The notes: generated from the sequence alone by a model not told the origin. A stretch of DNA of 64,000 bases from Neostapfia colusana (GCA_030760725.1 JASWHV010000008.1:47936057-48000056), one strand, 5' to 3'. Numbered from the stretch's first letter, positions 44,801-57,501 are shown. A program made the numbers and translations.

Positions 44801-46419
44801 CAGAAATAAGGAGTGAGTTTTGTGCACTTTTGAGTTTAAGTGCACAACTCGAAGGACGGTGTCTCAAACAGCGCCGTGGCGGGTTAACCACGACATCCCT
44901 AAGATGACATCGACCTTTTGTCCCTCTAAGATTATGAGAGACGTAGGGTAGACTCTACCCTCTAAGCACAATGGCGCTTTTGGGACCATCATGCTTGCTG
45001 AAATTTCCCCACCCGGTGAACAGATCACATAAGGACTATCGGTGGGTAGTATTTGCAAGATATATTTATTAATGAAAGCTTGGCTAATGAAGCTATGCGT
45101 GGCGCCTGAATCAAATAGTACTATGGCGGGATGCTGGTGGAGTTGGAACATACCCGCAAGGATTGGCTCACCCTCCGGCACGTCCTCTATGGCAAGCTGG
45201 TGGACAGTGCCGGGCCTAGGGTTTGCCCGCCGCGCATTAGTTGGGTTCCGGGGTTGATTTCTCCCCGGAAACTGCGGTGCCACTCCGCCGCCTTGCCTCT
45301 CCGGGAAACTGCTCGTGAAGTGTCCTGGACGACCACACTTGTAACATGTGGCCGCTGCTGGTGTAGTGCTCGGGGGTCGAAAGCCCGGCATGCGTTGCTG
45401 AGGTGCATATGCACGCGGCATCGCCCGCTGCTGCTGTTGTTGCGGAGGTGGTGCTGGCAGTGCCGGCCTGAATTCCGGTGAAGAGTACGGTGGACTGCGG
45501 AACGGCATCGACCTCTGTGGTGGCTGCCAGCGTGGACCTGATGGTGGGCGATTCACCATCCGAAACTTCTGAGAAGGACCGCCTCCTTCTCCGCTGCTTT
45601 GCGGTGCACTTCGCTTTCGCTCCGCCGCCGCCAACTCCTTGCCGGAGTCCTCCTGAACAATCGCAGCATCAATGATGTCGTTGAGGCTGCCGCGATTGAA
45701 CATCGCCAACTTGTCCTTCAGGAGCGGGAGCCCCTGGTAAAAGTGGCCCCTCTCTTCTCGTCGGTATCTGCATGATACGACGCGTAGAGCGCGAGATCGT
45801 TGAACGCCCTGGAGTATTCCAGCGCGTTCCGGCTCTCTTGTTGCAGGTGTAAGAATTCCTGCGTCTTCCTCTTCATTAGACCTGGCGGTATGTGATAGGC
45901 CCTGAAGGCCGTCCGAAACTCCGTCCAGGTCATAACTCGGTCGGTGGGCTGTGAAGCACAGAAGTTGTCCCACCACGCGCTCGCGGATCCTTGGAGCTGC
46001 TGGACCGTGAACTGAGTCTTGCGCTGCTCACTTACCTGGAGCAGCCCGAACTTCATCTCTATTGCGCGGAGCCAGTTGTCCGCGTCAAGAGGTTCATCCG
46101 CCCTTGAGAATACCGGGGGATGAGTAGCCAGGAAGTCGGAGTAGGAGCTCTGTTGACACTCCTCACGATCTTGACGTCTCTCTGGGCGAGACGTATTTGC
46201 GATTAGAGTCTGCAGCAACTCCGTGTGCTGCTGATGTGAACCCACCATTGCCGCGACGATGTCGGCCAATGTAACCGCTGGCAGTGGCGGTGGCGGTGTT
46301 TGCTGTTGCTGTTGTTGCTGTTGCTGCTGCGGTCCCGAGGAGTCCTCGGGAGGCTGTTGGGAGGTCTCTCCCCCTTGACTAGTACCCCCAACATCCTGGT
46401 TGGCACGAGTACGCGTCAT
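41862..46419 (-). pseudogene. G3 gag-pol pseudogene (full length, broken)
   Basis: Covers the whole G1-like polyprotein from MTRTRANQDVGG (46419) to the TAA at 41862-41864. The N-terminus is Gln/Pro-rich, followed by gag core, CCHC, protease (LFDSGATHSFIS), RT (FIDD), RNase H, integrase and a chromodomain region. Damage: frame shift near 45730 in gag; the last knuckle Cys is Phe (45305-45307); TTA to TGA at 44864-44866; frame shift near 42890 before the first integrase Asp region ends; frame shift near 42400; CAG to TAG at 42108-42110 before the chromodomain. It is non-functional but closely related to G1, which serves as the intact reference. Confidence 0.93.
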
Positions 46420-46691
46420 TCTGAAATTCTAAACAGCAGCGATTAGCACATGTCTTACTTAAAATTCCATATGCAACAGTAGGTATTGAAGTGACACATG
46501 ATTAATTTGCACAACATTCACATATATTGATAAAGCATAAACTTTATACAAGATACATTGTTCTCGGTTCTCTGAGAAGTCGTGCTCATGTCGTCACTAC
46601 CTATACATACGCTACTGCCTACACGACATGTCACCGATCACAAAAGTTGGGTTACACTACTCTAGCTGTCCTACTTGGCAACTGTAACCCC
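46420..46691 (-). other. Spacer between orf0 and gag in G3
   Basis: About 270 bases, nearly identical in the other unit (35035-35305). No frame or clear splice or ribosome entry signal is visible. Confidence 0.55.
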
Positions 46692-47636
46692 CTACTCGGA
46701 GTAGAACTCGACCTCCTGCGGGTCGTCCTCCTCCGGTACCTCTGCTGGTGGCTCTGTATCCACCACCTCTTCGCCCATCTCGGGTTCTCCCATTGCTGGA
46801 AGGCCCAAGACTACCGGTATGCCCAATACCGGAGGCACGAGGTCCTGTAAAGCATGCACCTCGTCCATGGCCTGGTTGTAGTCTTCTTCCCAGCCTTGCC
46901 CTTCCTCAATAGCGTCGTCCCGCTCTTGAGCAAGGTCCTCATTTTGCTGGGTTAAAGTCTGTACCAGCTCTTGCAATGCCGCGATGTCGACGCGGCTTTT
47001 CCTCTTCGCCTTCTTCAGACGATGCAACTGATTATGATGTTCATTTAGTCGCTTGATCGTCGGAAGGAGTACTTTACGGAGTGCGCTGTGAGCACTCTCG
47101 AAATGGTCTCCATGGCTTGTGCTCTCCTTGAGCTTCGTGGCGAGATGCTCCGTATGAACAGCTTGGCTGTCCATCACGGTGTTTCCCGCCCTCATCTGGA
47201 GGCTAAGATTTGCCTCCGCGGGGTTGTACCTTGGGCAACTCGGGTCCGTTGCCTCTAGATACCTCTCTTCCCACACATGCTAAGCCCGTCCCTCCACCGG
47301 AACGAGCGCGCACGGAGTGTCCTCCATAGCCTGCACGTGTAGTTGGCAGAAACGTGACATGGTGTCACGGGCTGCCACTTGCCACATCCCTTCCGGTTGT
47401 CTTCCTCTCACCGTGACGGTGAACGGCACCCACCCGGGTGGCGTAGGTCCTGCAGGGATTTCGACATGGATTGTCCATGTATTGTTCCCCTCTTCGCCTT
47501 CTTCCTTGGTGAAGTACTGCGGTATCTGATTGTATCCAAAATATTGAAGCATCTGCCTCAATGCTTCCGGATAGCCGTTGCGGTGAGAACAGTGGGATAC
47601 CACCCACCCGTTCTCCAACTGTTTGTCTGTTGTCAT
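46692..47636 (-). pseudogene. orf0: extra sense ORF upstream of gag in G3 (one stop)
   Basis: From ATG 47636 to TAG at 46692-46694, 314 codons with a single internal TAG at 47280-47282, which is CAG in the other unit. The N-terminal half (residues about 5-115) looks globular (GWVVSHCSHRNGYPEALRQ, YFGYN, PPGWVPFTVTVRG). A middle part is Lys/Arg-rich (LKKAKRKSRVDIAALQELV) and predicted coiled coil. The C-terminus is strongly acidic (EVVDTEPPAEVPEEDDP). It resembles no retroviral protein I know. Extra ORFs before gag have been reported in some rice gypsy elements and called orf0. It could be an accessory protein acting on RNA or chromatin; no function is shown. Confidence 0.75.
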
Positions 47637-49117
47637 CTGTAAAAATATATTTGATAGATGTCAAATATTTATTTAAACAGTAAACCACTGAGTTATAACA
47701 TAAGACATGTCATTGAACCCATCAAACTTGGAAACATAGTTCAAATTTTAAACAAATTTGACTGCTGATCTGCTGTTCACATGACAGCCCTGACCAGTTT
47801 CCATTTCAATCTGATTTAGGCCATGCTAAAGGCAAAACCAATTCTGGAGCTCAACATCAAAGTTAAAGCTAACTTCAATAGATTTCCATAAAGTAATTTC
47901 TTGGCCTAAGATCTGTCCTGGTTCGAAAGTTGTGAGAGGTTAAAGTTAACAGAATTTCTGGAGAAAATTGGACAGCACCTCCCTGCTTTAGGTACTGATT
48001 TGATCCAAGAATTCCAGTTAATTCTGTTCCTAATCTGACAAAACTTTCTGTTACAAAGTTGTAACCCATCTCATAAGATTTCCAGAACTACCTCATTTTC
48101 TATTTTTGGATTTGTATGCCGGAAGTTATACTCAATTTACAGAGAGTTTACAGAGAGTCTTTACTCTGTCCTGTTTTCTGGACAGTTTCAACTCTACTGC
48201 ATTTTTCGATTCGTTAAGCGATGAAACACCTCTGGACCTCAACATAAAAGTTGTAAAGCTCTTCCAAATCTTTCCAGAAATGTATCATATGACCCCAACC
48301 TCGAAAGAACTCAACCTCTAACCTCTGTTTACTTCAGCCTTAATTCAACTGAAAACAGAGTGCTCTGTCCTTAGCAACCTATAAGTTGAAAATTTGTTAA
48401 CTTTGAATATCCTGATTAAGGGAAGGAGTTACATAAAGTTTTACTGCTTTGGCTCAAAACTTTCAAGTTTTAAAATGAAGTTGTTCATTTAGTGCGGTGT
48501 GACATTGATGGGTCACCAGATTATGTCGGTACTACGCCCTCACAAAGAAAAACCTATACCGGACTTAGCTGGCTTCGTTAATTCACTGGCACTAAGCGTC
48601 GCTCGCACACGGATGCTACACGTCTACCATTTTTCATGGTCAGACTACCTGCAGAAACTCAAACAATCGTCAGACTCGGCTGCACACCAAGCCCGGTATC
48701 CATACATTTCGTACACCCGGCCGTCATCACTCGCCCGGATGTTCTCAAGCCAAACACGCCTTGAGCTACGTGTTCACGTTTCAGACCACGTGACGAGGTC
48801 TCCCAAGTTGCATCACGCACGCCAGGGACAGACGCTGCTCGAATTCCCCAAACGACATGAGGAGTCGTAGAGGATATCAAAGCGGGTCGGGTTACCTGCC
48901 ACCCGTGGGGCTCCACCCTTCAGCTTGTGCGCACTGGTGGACAGCGCTTACGTGTACCCCCCAAGACATAAACGTCCCGAGATACACGATTTTCTGACAT
49001 AGACAAATATGTTAGCCACTTTCTATATGCTAATAACATCCTTATACGGGCTACTAACTCGTTCCTCATTGGATTTTTGAAAAAGATAACCTCTGTATTG
49101 CGTTAAACCTCAAGCAA
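47637..49117 (-). other. Leader between primer site and orf0 in G3
   Basis: 1.48 kb without a supported gene. Matches 36251-37733 except for scattered changes and small indels. Confidence 0.65.
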
Positions 49118-49129
49118 GCTCTGATACCA
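49118..49129 (-). other. Primer binding site of G3
   Basis: The minus strand reads TGGTATCAGAGC, complementary to the initiator-Met tRNA end, four bases after LTR A. Confidence 0.92.
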
Positions 49130-49363
49130 GCGCTGACACGACCCCACGGTCTTGTCGAGCCAGGATCATGCTGAGGGGTGCTGCGTTGCACAGCACCGGG
49201 TAACACACGTCAAAGGTATAAAGCGGAAGCAAAGTTTATATTACATTAAGTGGTTTATGAACATGTTTACATCAAAATAGTTCCAGTCTACACTCACGGG
49301 CGTAGACTACGCATCAAGTCCACGTTCAGCCCTTGAACGTGTCCTTGCTAGCACACACGCACG

Positions 49364-50623
49364 CTAACTCTGCGGCGTGCATGACTCCCACTCGACGGGG
49401 TTCCCCTCCTGGGGTTCCGTCTCATCTTCGGGAGTCCCTTCCTCATAGAACCCTGCAAAAGCTTCAAACACAAGCAGTGAGCACGAAGGCACAGCAAGTC
49501 TGATCCGTCTCACCTAAACATGGAACTTCTACATGAGGGGTGATGGGTTACATGTGGTAAAAATCATTTGCAAGCACTCGCCTAATTAGTAGAACCTTAC
49601 TTTCATGTTTTAGCAGCAGGTTGTGGAGAACCTTACGCTAAGGCACATGAGAGAGCCGCAATCAAACAAGAAACGCATTTCTCTCATGTACTTTGCCCAA
49701 AGTTGAAAGGAACTTTAATTAGCGCTAAACTACAGCAAATCATTAGCAATCAGAGTCTATCTTTCAATCAGCAACATTTTAACATGTAACTAGCCTGTTC
49801 TTTCTACGTCACGGTACATTGAACAAGTGGTACTCACTGACCGCGAGGGACGGCGATTATAATCGATTTACACCTGCAGGGTTACCCGAACAACCCGTCA
49901 CGTACGCTCGTACTCAATGTTGCCTACCACAACCATCACGACGCCGTACGCAACTACCTTTCACCCGTTAGCCAAATGTTGAACCGGTCCAATCATCCCG
50001 AGCAAGAGGTCTCTGCACACGCATCTCAGTGCCGCCAGCCGATTTACACCTCGAGCTCTCAACCTACCCTCTAAACGACCAGCTATGCCTCAACACCCAG
50101 CTACCCGAGTTACATCGGTTTCCCGGTTCCCATATAGCCGGTAGGTCTTCGGAACTGTTCTAGCTTGTTCAACAGGCCCGCACACGGCTCGGTCCTCAAT
50201 CAACACAAGCGGAGCTACAGCACACAGGCCCCAAAGTCCTGCTGCCCTTACCCTCCGCTTGGTCTCATTTTCTTGCCATGTGTTTCATGTGCTATCTCTA
50301 CCCGAGTCGAGTGCCTCTAGCCTATGCTCGCGAGTAGTTCCAACTACTCGACTTGTACCGAATCCTACCCTAACTTAGCTTTGCAGTAGCTAACGGGGTT
50401 TGCAATCCTAAACCCAACCCATGGTTTTCTTGGCTATGCAATTGGGTTTCCAAACAAGACTCTAATGCAAAAAATAAGGTATTCAAGTATGTGCTCAAAA
50501 CAATAAAAACATGTAAAAAGGTTAATGCAAACCGGAGCTTGCCTTGGTGCTCTTGGTCGTAGGCTAGCTGCTCCTCCGGAGTAACGAAGTCTAGGACTTC
50601 GGGTTCCTCCTCGACCTTAGCGA
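49364..50623 (-). CDS. Copy of the two-exon acidic frame in LTR A (open)
   Basis: Exon a is 50623-50543 and exon b is 49452-49364 with TAG at 49364-49366. Both splice dinucleotides match G1 (AG acceptors, GC donor), and the lengths are identical (81 and 89 bases). The exon a peptide is the same as G1 except near its end (DQEHQ for DQEQQ). Unlike LTR B, the frame is complete. Same caveats as for G1: no start exon identified and no transcript evidence. Confidence 0.38.
49643..49691 (-). other. Conserved stem-loop in G3 LTR A
   Basis: Same arms and loop as in LTR B and G1. Confidence 0.6.
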
Positions 50624-53176
50624 CTACATGATATACAAGTATATGTATTAATCTAAATGCATTTGATTGAATTTAAATTTGTGAAGTCTATAACCCTTAC
50701 TAGACAGACCCAATGACTGTGAAACTTTTACTGGGGCTTGGTTACAACCTAGACAGAGATTTGGTCAAGTTTTAGTTGCAGCAAATCTCATTTGAGCCCT
50801 CCACAATTAATTATGTACTTGACCTAAATTGAAGGCTTTTAGGGTGTTCTAAGGATTTTCATGAAACAACTATGACTTTCTGAAAACTAGATTTTCAGAG
50901 GGTTCTAATGGAGTTGGTCTCACTTAATTTGAAGGTTCCTAGCTAGAGATATGAGCTAAACAATTTCATAGAAAATTCTGAAAATGTTTCTGAACATTTT
51001 CTATTTTCTCTGGAACATTTTCACTAATCACACCATTAGGTGGATCAAATGAGCTTAAATGGATCTGAAATTTTTATTGTAGTTCAGGGATATTTTGGTG
51101 AACACTCCAGCAAAAGTTCAGGATTTTCCTCCAAAGGATTCTCCAGTTAAATTTCCAAACACTTTAAATTTTAAGGAATTAATTCTGGAGAAATAAGGGT
51201 TTTTATGAAGTGAAACTTGATTTTCTGGAAAGTGCTCAGAGAGCTGAATCCAACAAAATTTGGTTCACTCTATTTGGAGCTTCCTAGCCAAAGTTATGAG
51301 GATTTGAAGTTTGAATGGAAATCTGAAAATCGGGGAAAAAGTTTAAATCTGCCGGGGCCCGCGGGGACACGTGTTAGGCGCGGAGGCGACCGCACACCGC
51401 GGCCCACAGGATTTTTGCGCGCCAGCACACCCGATCTCAGCCGCAGACCGATCCCGATTTAAAATATCTCCCGCTGACAGCTGGGGTCCACCTCCTTCGT
51501 CAACCTCCCGTCGCCCGCGCTCTGCCGCCGAGGGACCTCACCGGAGAGCTCGCCGGCAGCTTCTGTGGAGCTTCAAACTTCACGATCTTGGCTGCCCCTG
51601 CCTACTTTTACTCGGAGAACAGGATTCTAGGGTCAGCTCGTCATGACAATGGCCGGTGCATGGTCGGCGAAGAGCCGCCGCCTCAGAAAGGCTTCGGCCG
51701 TGTCGGCTGACTTCCCTAGCACCTCAACTACTCGAGCAACTGGTCGGGAAGCATCAGTGGACCTCAGGGAAGGTCGACACGAGCTCGAGGCAGCTCGGGG
51801 GAGGCCCGAAGTATGTCCTCACCATGCGCCCGATACCTCCGGCTTGCTCCGCCGTTGGTAAACCTCGAAATACGCCGGTTGCAGAGGTTCTCCGGCAAAA
51901 GGTTGTGAAGGCAACTTGTGCGTTACCGTGTCTAGTTTGTGTGAGAGCGGATTGAGGCCCTCTAATCCTTTCTAGAGTACGAATTCGATGGAACCGCACC
52001 CGAAGGTCGTTCTGCACACAGAAAGGGGAAAACTGGAAATTCGCCGCCGGTGAGCAAACACTCGGGCTGTGGCTCGGGGGTGAGCAGCACCGGTCACCAG
52101 CGCGTCCAAGGGTGCCTTGGCTCGGGCGTGACAACGCCCCGGTTGGGCTGTCCACGGGAGCCCAAAGTGAGGCGGCGTTAGGTCACCGGATTGAACTCTC
52201 GGTATAGCCGAGATCGACCGGTTTCAGCTGAATTCTAGCAGCGGGGAAGACGGAGGAAGGTTTCTAGTACCTTGCCGTGGCTCTGGAGGGGACGAAGAGG
52301 CGGTGATCAAGCTTCCCTGATTAGCTCCGAGTGATCGGCAGCGATGGCGCGTTTCTGATGCGAGGAAGCAGCAGAGTGTGCGGTGATCACTCCGATCAGG
52401 ACGACGGCGTAGATAAGGGGCCTGTGAGGCGGTTCAGCACGTCGGGGCGGCAAGCAGGTGGTGTCCCGGTCGCCTCTTAGCCGTGGCGGCTGCTCAGTCC
52501 GGCGCAAGAACCCGAGCTGGGTTTTCAGTCAGTTTGATTTGGAGTAGTGGCTGACATGTGGGTCCCACTTCCAATTTTAACCTCTGAAATTTACTCCTAA
52601 TCAATGTTGTAAACAGTGAGCCCCAAAATACCCATGGTAATTCAAATTATTCACCCATGAGCCATTCGAATTGGTTAGAATTCAAATTGGGTTTGGTTTG
52701 AATGAATTTCAGCACATGTTCAGTTTGAAATTCAAATAAAGTTTGAATTTGCCCCACTTAGCTCATGTCAAGATCAACTCCAAATGAAGTGAAAATTGGT
52801 GGGTGAGCTCACAAAAATGTGCTGAATAAGAATATGCCTCCCACTTTTGAATTCATGGGATAAAAACAGTTTGAATTTGAATATGGTTTCAAACTGCCCT
52901 CTTTCTAGCTATACCCAAAATGACCTCAAAAAGGTTTTGAATTTGGGTGAAACTTGGCATGGACACCCCTAGCAATGTGTAGGAGTTTTCATATGCCCAG
53001 CCCATCTATATCACATGTGGAAAATGCCACTTTTGCAATATGTGAGTTTGTTCTCTAATGAGCATGTTGATGGTGGTTACTTGCTCTTCATTCGTGTTCA
53101 TCATCTTTCCTCAAATGAGGTGTGAGTGTATGGTGATGGACACTTCAAATATGTGTCAAAAACTGAGGCCCTTACA

Positions 53177-53340
53177 GTTTGTAGCCGTGACTTGATCGTT
53201 TGAATGCACATCGTAAGGCCTGTACACCTTTTCCCATATTGCAAAGCCTTGCGCCTGGATGAAAGTTTCCATGCGTGCCTTCCAAACCTGTGAAAATCAA
53301 TACCACTAAACACACAAGGTTTGGCGGAGTATTTCTCCAT
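53177..53340 (-). pseudogene. copia B gag, N-terminus
   Basis: Starts MEKYSAKPCVFSG at 53340 and runs to the G3 insertion. The next gag residues resume at 33810 on the other side of G3, sharing GTTTG. An aromatic N-terminal gag block of this type is common in plant copia gag. Confidence 0.85.
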
Positions 53341-53387
53341 GATGATTAGTCAAAACACGTGCAAATCACAATGATTAGAGCAACCTG

Positions 53388-53399
53388 GCTCTGATACCA
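53388..53399 (-). other. Primer binding site of copia B
   Basis: The minus strand reads TGGTATCAGAGC, two bases inside the 5' LTR. Confidence 0.92.
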
Positions 53400-53401
53400 A
53401 T

Positions 53402-55142
53402 TGTAGGATCGAAGTACACATGTAAATCTACCAGAGGGGGGGGTGAATGGTGGATAAAAACTTTTCAGTGGAAGCAACAAAACACCCCTCAGCAGAAAAC
53501 CGATCTGTTAAAGAAACTGTGCGTGCGACTAATCTAAACGTGTTCAACTGTGACAAAACTAGTATAGATTGTAGACAATCAAGTCACGAAGACGTCACAA
53601 CAAGAATCATGGAAATCCGTCGAGAGAAACTCAAGTTACGATCGAAAGATCGAAGAAAGGTCAATCTTTCCTACGCGAGAAAAACAGTTCTGGAATACTG
53701 CAAAGAAACTCGTGTAGATCAGAAACCACAAATTCAATGACCGTGAAATTTTCACAGATGATATATAATCAAGTTGTGAAGACAACCCAAAAAGAATCAC
53801 ATCAATTGGATCTGTAAAACTTGAGTTATGATAAAACCACAGAAGCAAGGTAGTGCTGAACAGAAACTCGACGAGAAAAACTTGTCTGAAACAAGTCGGA
53901 CGAAAAAGGCACAAAGGTTCCTTTAGAATACGAATTTTGTTTATCAAAACACAAGAGGAACAGCCCCAAAGTCGTGTACCCACGAGCCTTGGCCTCCCTT
54001 GCTTATATAACCAGCCCTAAGGCCAACCCAATTCAAACTAGGACTCCTACTCCTACTTGGATTCAAACTGTAACTTTCCAATACTGCTCAAGACTCTTGT
54101 ACACGCAGATAGAAGCAATCTTAAGACTTCCAAACACCTTAGGAACGTCCCAAACATTCCTAAAACAACTCAACTTCATGTCCCACACAAAATCCTCTCA
54201 TAACCAACTCAAAACTTTCCATATTTGAGTCAAACACGACTCAGCCGCAGCCTGAGTCCACAACCTAGTCGGTTGGACCTTTCCGACCAATTCTTTCCAC
54301 ATATCTTCATAACGCCTTGGAACCATGCAGCCACGTCCATGCACTCCTTGCACACGTGCAAACATCTTCCAACGATGTCGAAGATACCTTCATATGCATT
54401 GTTCTTGATTCAAACATACTGCGCAACCTCCCGATCAACTCAACCACAATTCCTCCCAAACTTGGTTGTTGAACCTCATCTTCTCCCTAAGACTAGTTCA
54501 ATGGATCCCATCACCAGCCATGTCTTGAACTCAAGCAACACCTGCACATGAATAAACAACCAATACTTCCGAGCACAATTTCTCGACTTGACTCTCGTTA
54601 GTTCCAAAACTACAACATCTTACATGAGCACCTCACATAAGCATGTTGTAAACCATAGCAAAATGATATCAGCCATAACCACCAAAACACACCAAAAACT
54701 TAGTAAAATAATACTAAGCAAACTTTCCATAAGAGTAAAGCCAGTTCGAAACATTGCAAGTTAAAAGCAGAACCATTTCAATCAAGCTCCGAACCTTACC
54801 AAAGCTAACCGGACCTTGAACCGGAGCTTACCAAAGCCACTCGGACCTAGCGCCGGAGCTTACTAAAGCTTAGTCGGACCTAGCACGGAACTTACCAAAG
54901 CTAGTCGGACCTAGCACCGGAGCTAGAAAAACAAGTCAGACCTAGCCAAAATAAGTCAGACCTAGACAAAGCAAGTCGGACCTTACGTCGGACCTTGCCG
55001 GAGCTACCCAAAACAAGTCGGACCTATCGTCGGACCTTGCAGGAGCTTCGACCTAGAGTCGGACCTTGTTAAAAAGGTGTTTTGGTAGTATTCAAAACTT
55101 TTATCGTCAAAGCCAATGTATTCAGCACACATAGGTCTCACA
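53402..55142 (-). repeat. 5' LTR of copia B (about 1741 bp)
   Basis: On the minus strand starts TGTGAGACCTATG at 55142 and ends GATCCTACA at 53402. Pairs with 22226-23969 and includes the same GTCGGACCT repeat run. AGCAT follows at 55143-55147. Confidence 0.94.
54808..55067. repeat. GTCGGACCTAGC repeat run in the copia B 5' LTR
   Basis: Counterpart of 23635-23895, with the same spacing and a few base changes. Confidence 0.85.
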
Positions 55143-57501
55143 AGCATATGAAAAACTCCTAAACTCTGCTAGGAATGCTCATGCAAAATTTCACCAAAAT
55201 CAAAAACCTTTTAAGGTATTTTTGGGTATACTTAGAAAGAGACTAGTTTGAACTTAAATTTAAATTCAAACTCCTTCCACTCCATGAATTCAAAAGTGGG
55301 ATTCATATTCACACTCGACACATTTTTGTGAGCTCACACACTCACTCCAATTGGAGTTGATCTTGACATGATCTATGTGGGCAAAAATTCAAATCAAATT
55401 TGAATTTCAGTTTCACAATTGCTGTGAATTGATCCAAACCAATTAACATTTTGATTTATTCAAACTCAAATGGTGAGCTGGTAATTTTGACTAAACCTTA
55501 GAGGACAGTGAAGTCCTAAACTTTATACAACAGTGGCAAATTGAATTTTGGAGGACAAAATTCAAAAACAGGGGCCACTGTCAGCCACTCACAGGATCAA
55601 ACCGACCGAAGAGCCGGCGCTCGGTTTCTCAGGCTGCAGTAGCGAACGCCACCGCGCCGAATCCCCGGCGCCAGCACCTGCTTCATCCGCGCCCTGCTTG
55701 AGCTGCCGCTCGGCGTCGTTGTCCCTCCCCGAGCAGCTCAAAGCTGAGTTCGTCACTGCTCTCACGCGCTCACTCTCTCTCTCTCTCTCGGTGCTGCTCC
55801 CATGAAAAACACCGCCACCGCCGCTCTCGGTGTCGCCCGATCGCACACAGCAGCCAAGCGCCGGTTGAGCGAGCTCTCCATAGCAAAAACGATCGCCATC
55901 TCGTGCTCTAGCGTGCTACCACTTCACATCGAGGTTTCCTTGTGGTGGTTGGCGGCAAATTGAGTATTTCCACCGAGCTCTGGAGAGCACTGGCAGAACT
56001 CCACTTCGGGTCACCATGGACAGAGCGCCACAGCCATCGTCGCCTCCCACTTGCCGCACAAGAAAGGTGCGCTATACTTCCTAGATGGTGTAGCTGCAAT
56101 CCGTATAGCAAATGATCAACCGCGTGTGGAGAATTTCCTAGAATTCCAAAACCTAGGGAAAACTAGCTGAACTCGGTCTAAATCCAAATTCGGGTTACAC
56201 AATACCCCAACGCTCGAGTCGGCTTGCACGATGCTTGTACATGTCCTAGTGCTTCTCCTCGAGGAAGAACCGAACAAAACCATCCATAATCGACCAAGTT
56301 CTAGCTGTTTTTCATGCCGCCATGGAAAAGGCCTCGGGTCGTCAGTGAGGTCGGTGTTGCGGCCGTTTCCACCGTCGGCTAAGCTCATATCCTTGATTCC
56401 CGAGTTCTCCCGGTGCTGTAGGAGAAGACAGTGGAGCATTTGGGGTTTTTCCGAGCTCCATACACATTGCTGGAGTTGCTCCGCCTCGGTGTACCGTCGG
56501 GAGCTATTTTCCGATCACCGGTGATCACCGCCAACCCCACCAGCGTGTTCCTCACGTCGGACTAGGCCCTAGCGGCGAGTCTCGTGAAGCTTGGCACAAG
56601 GAATCGGCCGGCGGCGAGCTTCGCCAGAGTGCGCTACCGCTGAACAGTCGGGGGTCGGGAGGAAGACGAAGCCGGTGGGTCCCAGCGGTCAGACGCTGTC
56701 CAGAGCGCGCAAGCACCACATTTAAATTAAACAAAGTGGCGGGCCCCACAGTCAGCGGGTCAGGCAGCGCGGGAGGGGAATTCCTGTTGGAAAATAATTC
56801 TGAATTTAGCTCCAAATTTATAAATTCATAACTTTGGCTAGGAAGCTCCAATTTGGGTGAACAAAATTTTGTTGGATTCAGCTCTCTGAGTACTTTCCAG
56901 CAAATCAAGTTTCAACTCATTAAAACCTTTATTTCTCCAGAATTAATTCTTCAAAATAAACTGTTTAGAATTTGAACTGGAGAACCCTTTGGTGGAAAAT
57001 TCTGAAATTTGGCCAGGATGTTCATCGTAATATCCCTGAGATACCATAAAAGTTTCAGGTCCAGTTGAGCTCATTTGATCTACCTAATGGTGTGATTAAT
57101 GAAACGGTTCCAGAGAAAATGAAAAATGTCCAGAAACATTTTTCAGATTTTTTCTGAACTTGTTTAGTTCATATATTTGGCTAGGAATCTTCAAATTAGG
57201 TGAAACTAATTCCATTAGAACCCTCTGAAAATCTAGTTTCCAGAAAGTCATGGCTTGCTACATGAAAAATCCTTAGAACACCGTAAGAGATCCAATTAAG
57301 GACAAACACACATTTATTTGTGGAGGGCTCAAATGAGCTTTGCTGCAAATTAAATTTGGCCAAGTCTCTGTTTAGGTTGTATCCAAATCACAGTAAAAAT
57401 TTAGAGTCATTGGGCCGGTCTAGCAGTATTTATTGTCCTAACAATATTAACTCCAAAATCATATGCATTTAAATTGACATATACATATATGTCTCATGTT
57501 T

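Larger units (their letters stand above)
33816..53176 (-). mobile_element. Compound gypsy element G3 (LTR - internal - LTR - partial internal - LTR tail)
   Basis: On the minus strand: LTR A 53176-49134; primer site, orf0, gag-pol, polypurine tract; LTR B 41792-37750; a second primer site, orf0 and 5' gag; then a 155-base tail of a third LTR ending at 33816. A single GTTTG duplication flanks the whole. This is the expected product of unequal exchange between allelic or sister copies, followed by a deletion from gag into the third LTR. Same family as G1. All genes are broken. Confidence 0.93.
49134..53176 (-). repeat. G3 LTR A (4043 bp, 5' LTR)
   Basis: TGTAAGGG...CATGACGTGTCA-type ends on the minus strand. 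Same length as LTR B with scattered differences. Its outer end abuts GTTTG (53177-53181). It contains the stem-loop at 49643-49691. Confidence 0.94.
22226..55142 (-). mobile_element. Ty1/copia element copia B (Sirevirus-like), both LTRs present, with two nested insertions
   Basis: On the minus strand: 5' LTR 55142-53402, primer site, gag, protease, integrase, RT, RNase H, multiple polypurine tracts, 3' LTR 23969-22226. The five bases AGCAT flank both ends (22221-22225 and 55143-55147), and outside them the G2 LTR resumes, which fixes the insertion. Without the nested S1 (3.5 kb) and G3 (19.4 kb) the element is about 10 kb. Stops, frame shifts and the insertions make it inactive. The two LTRs still look very similar by eye, so it is not very old. 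Confidence 0.95.
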
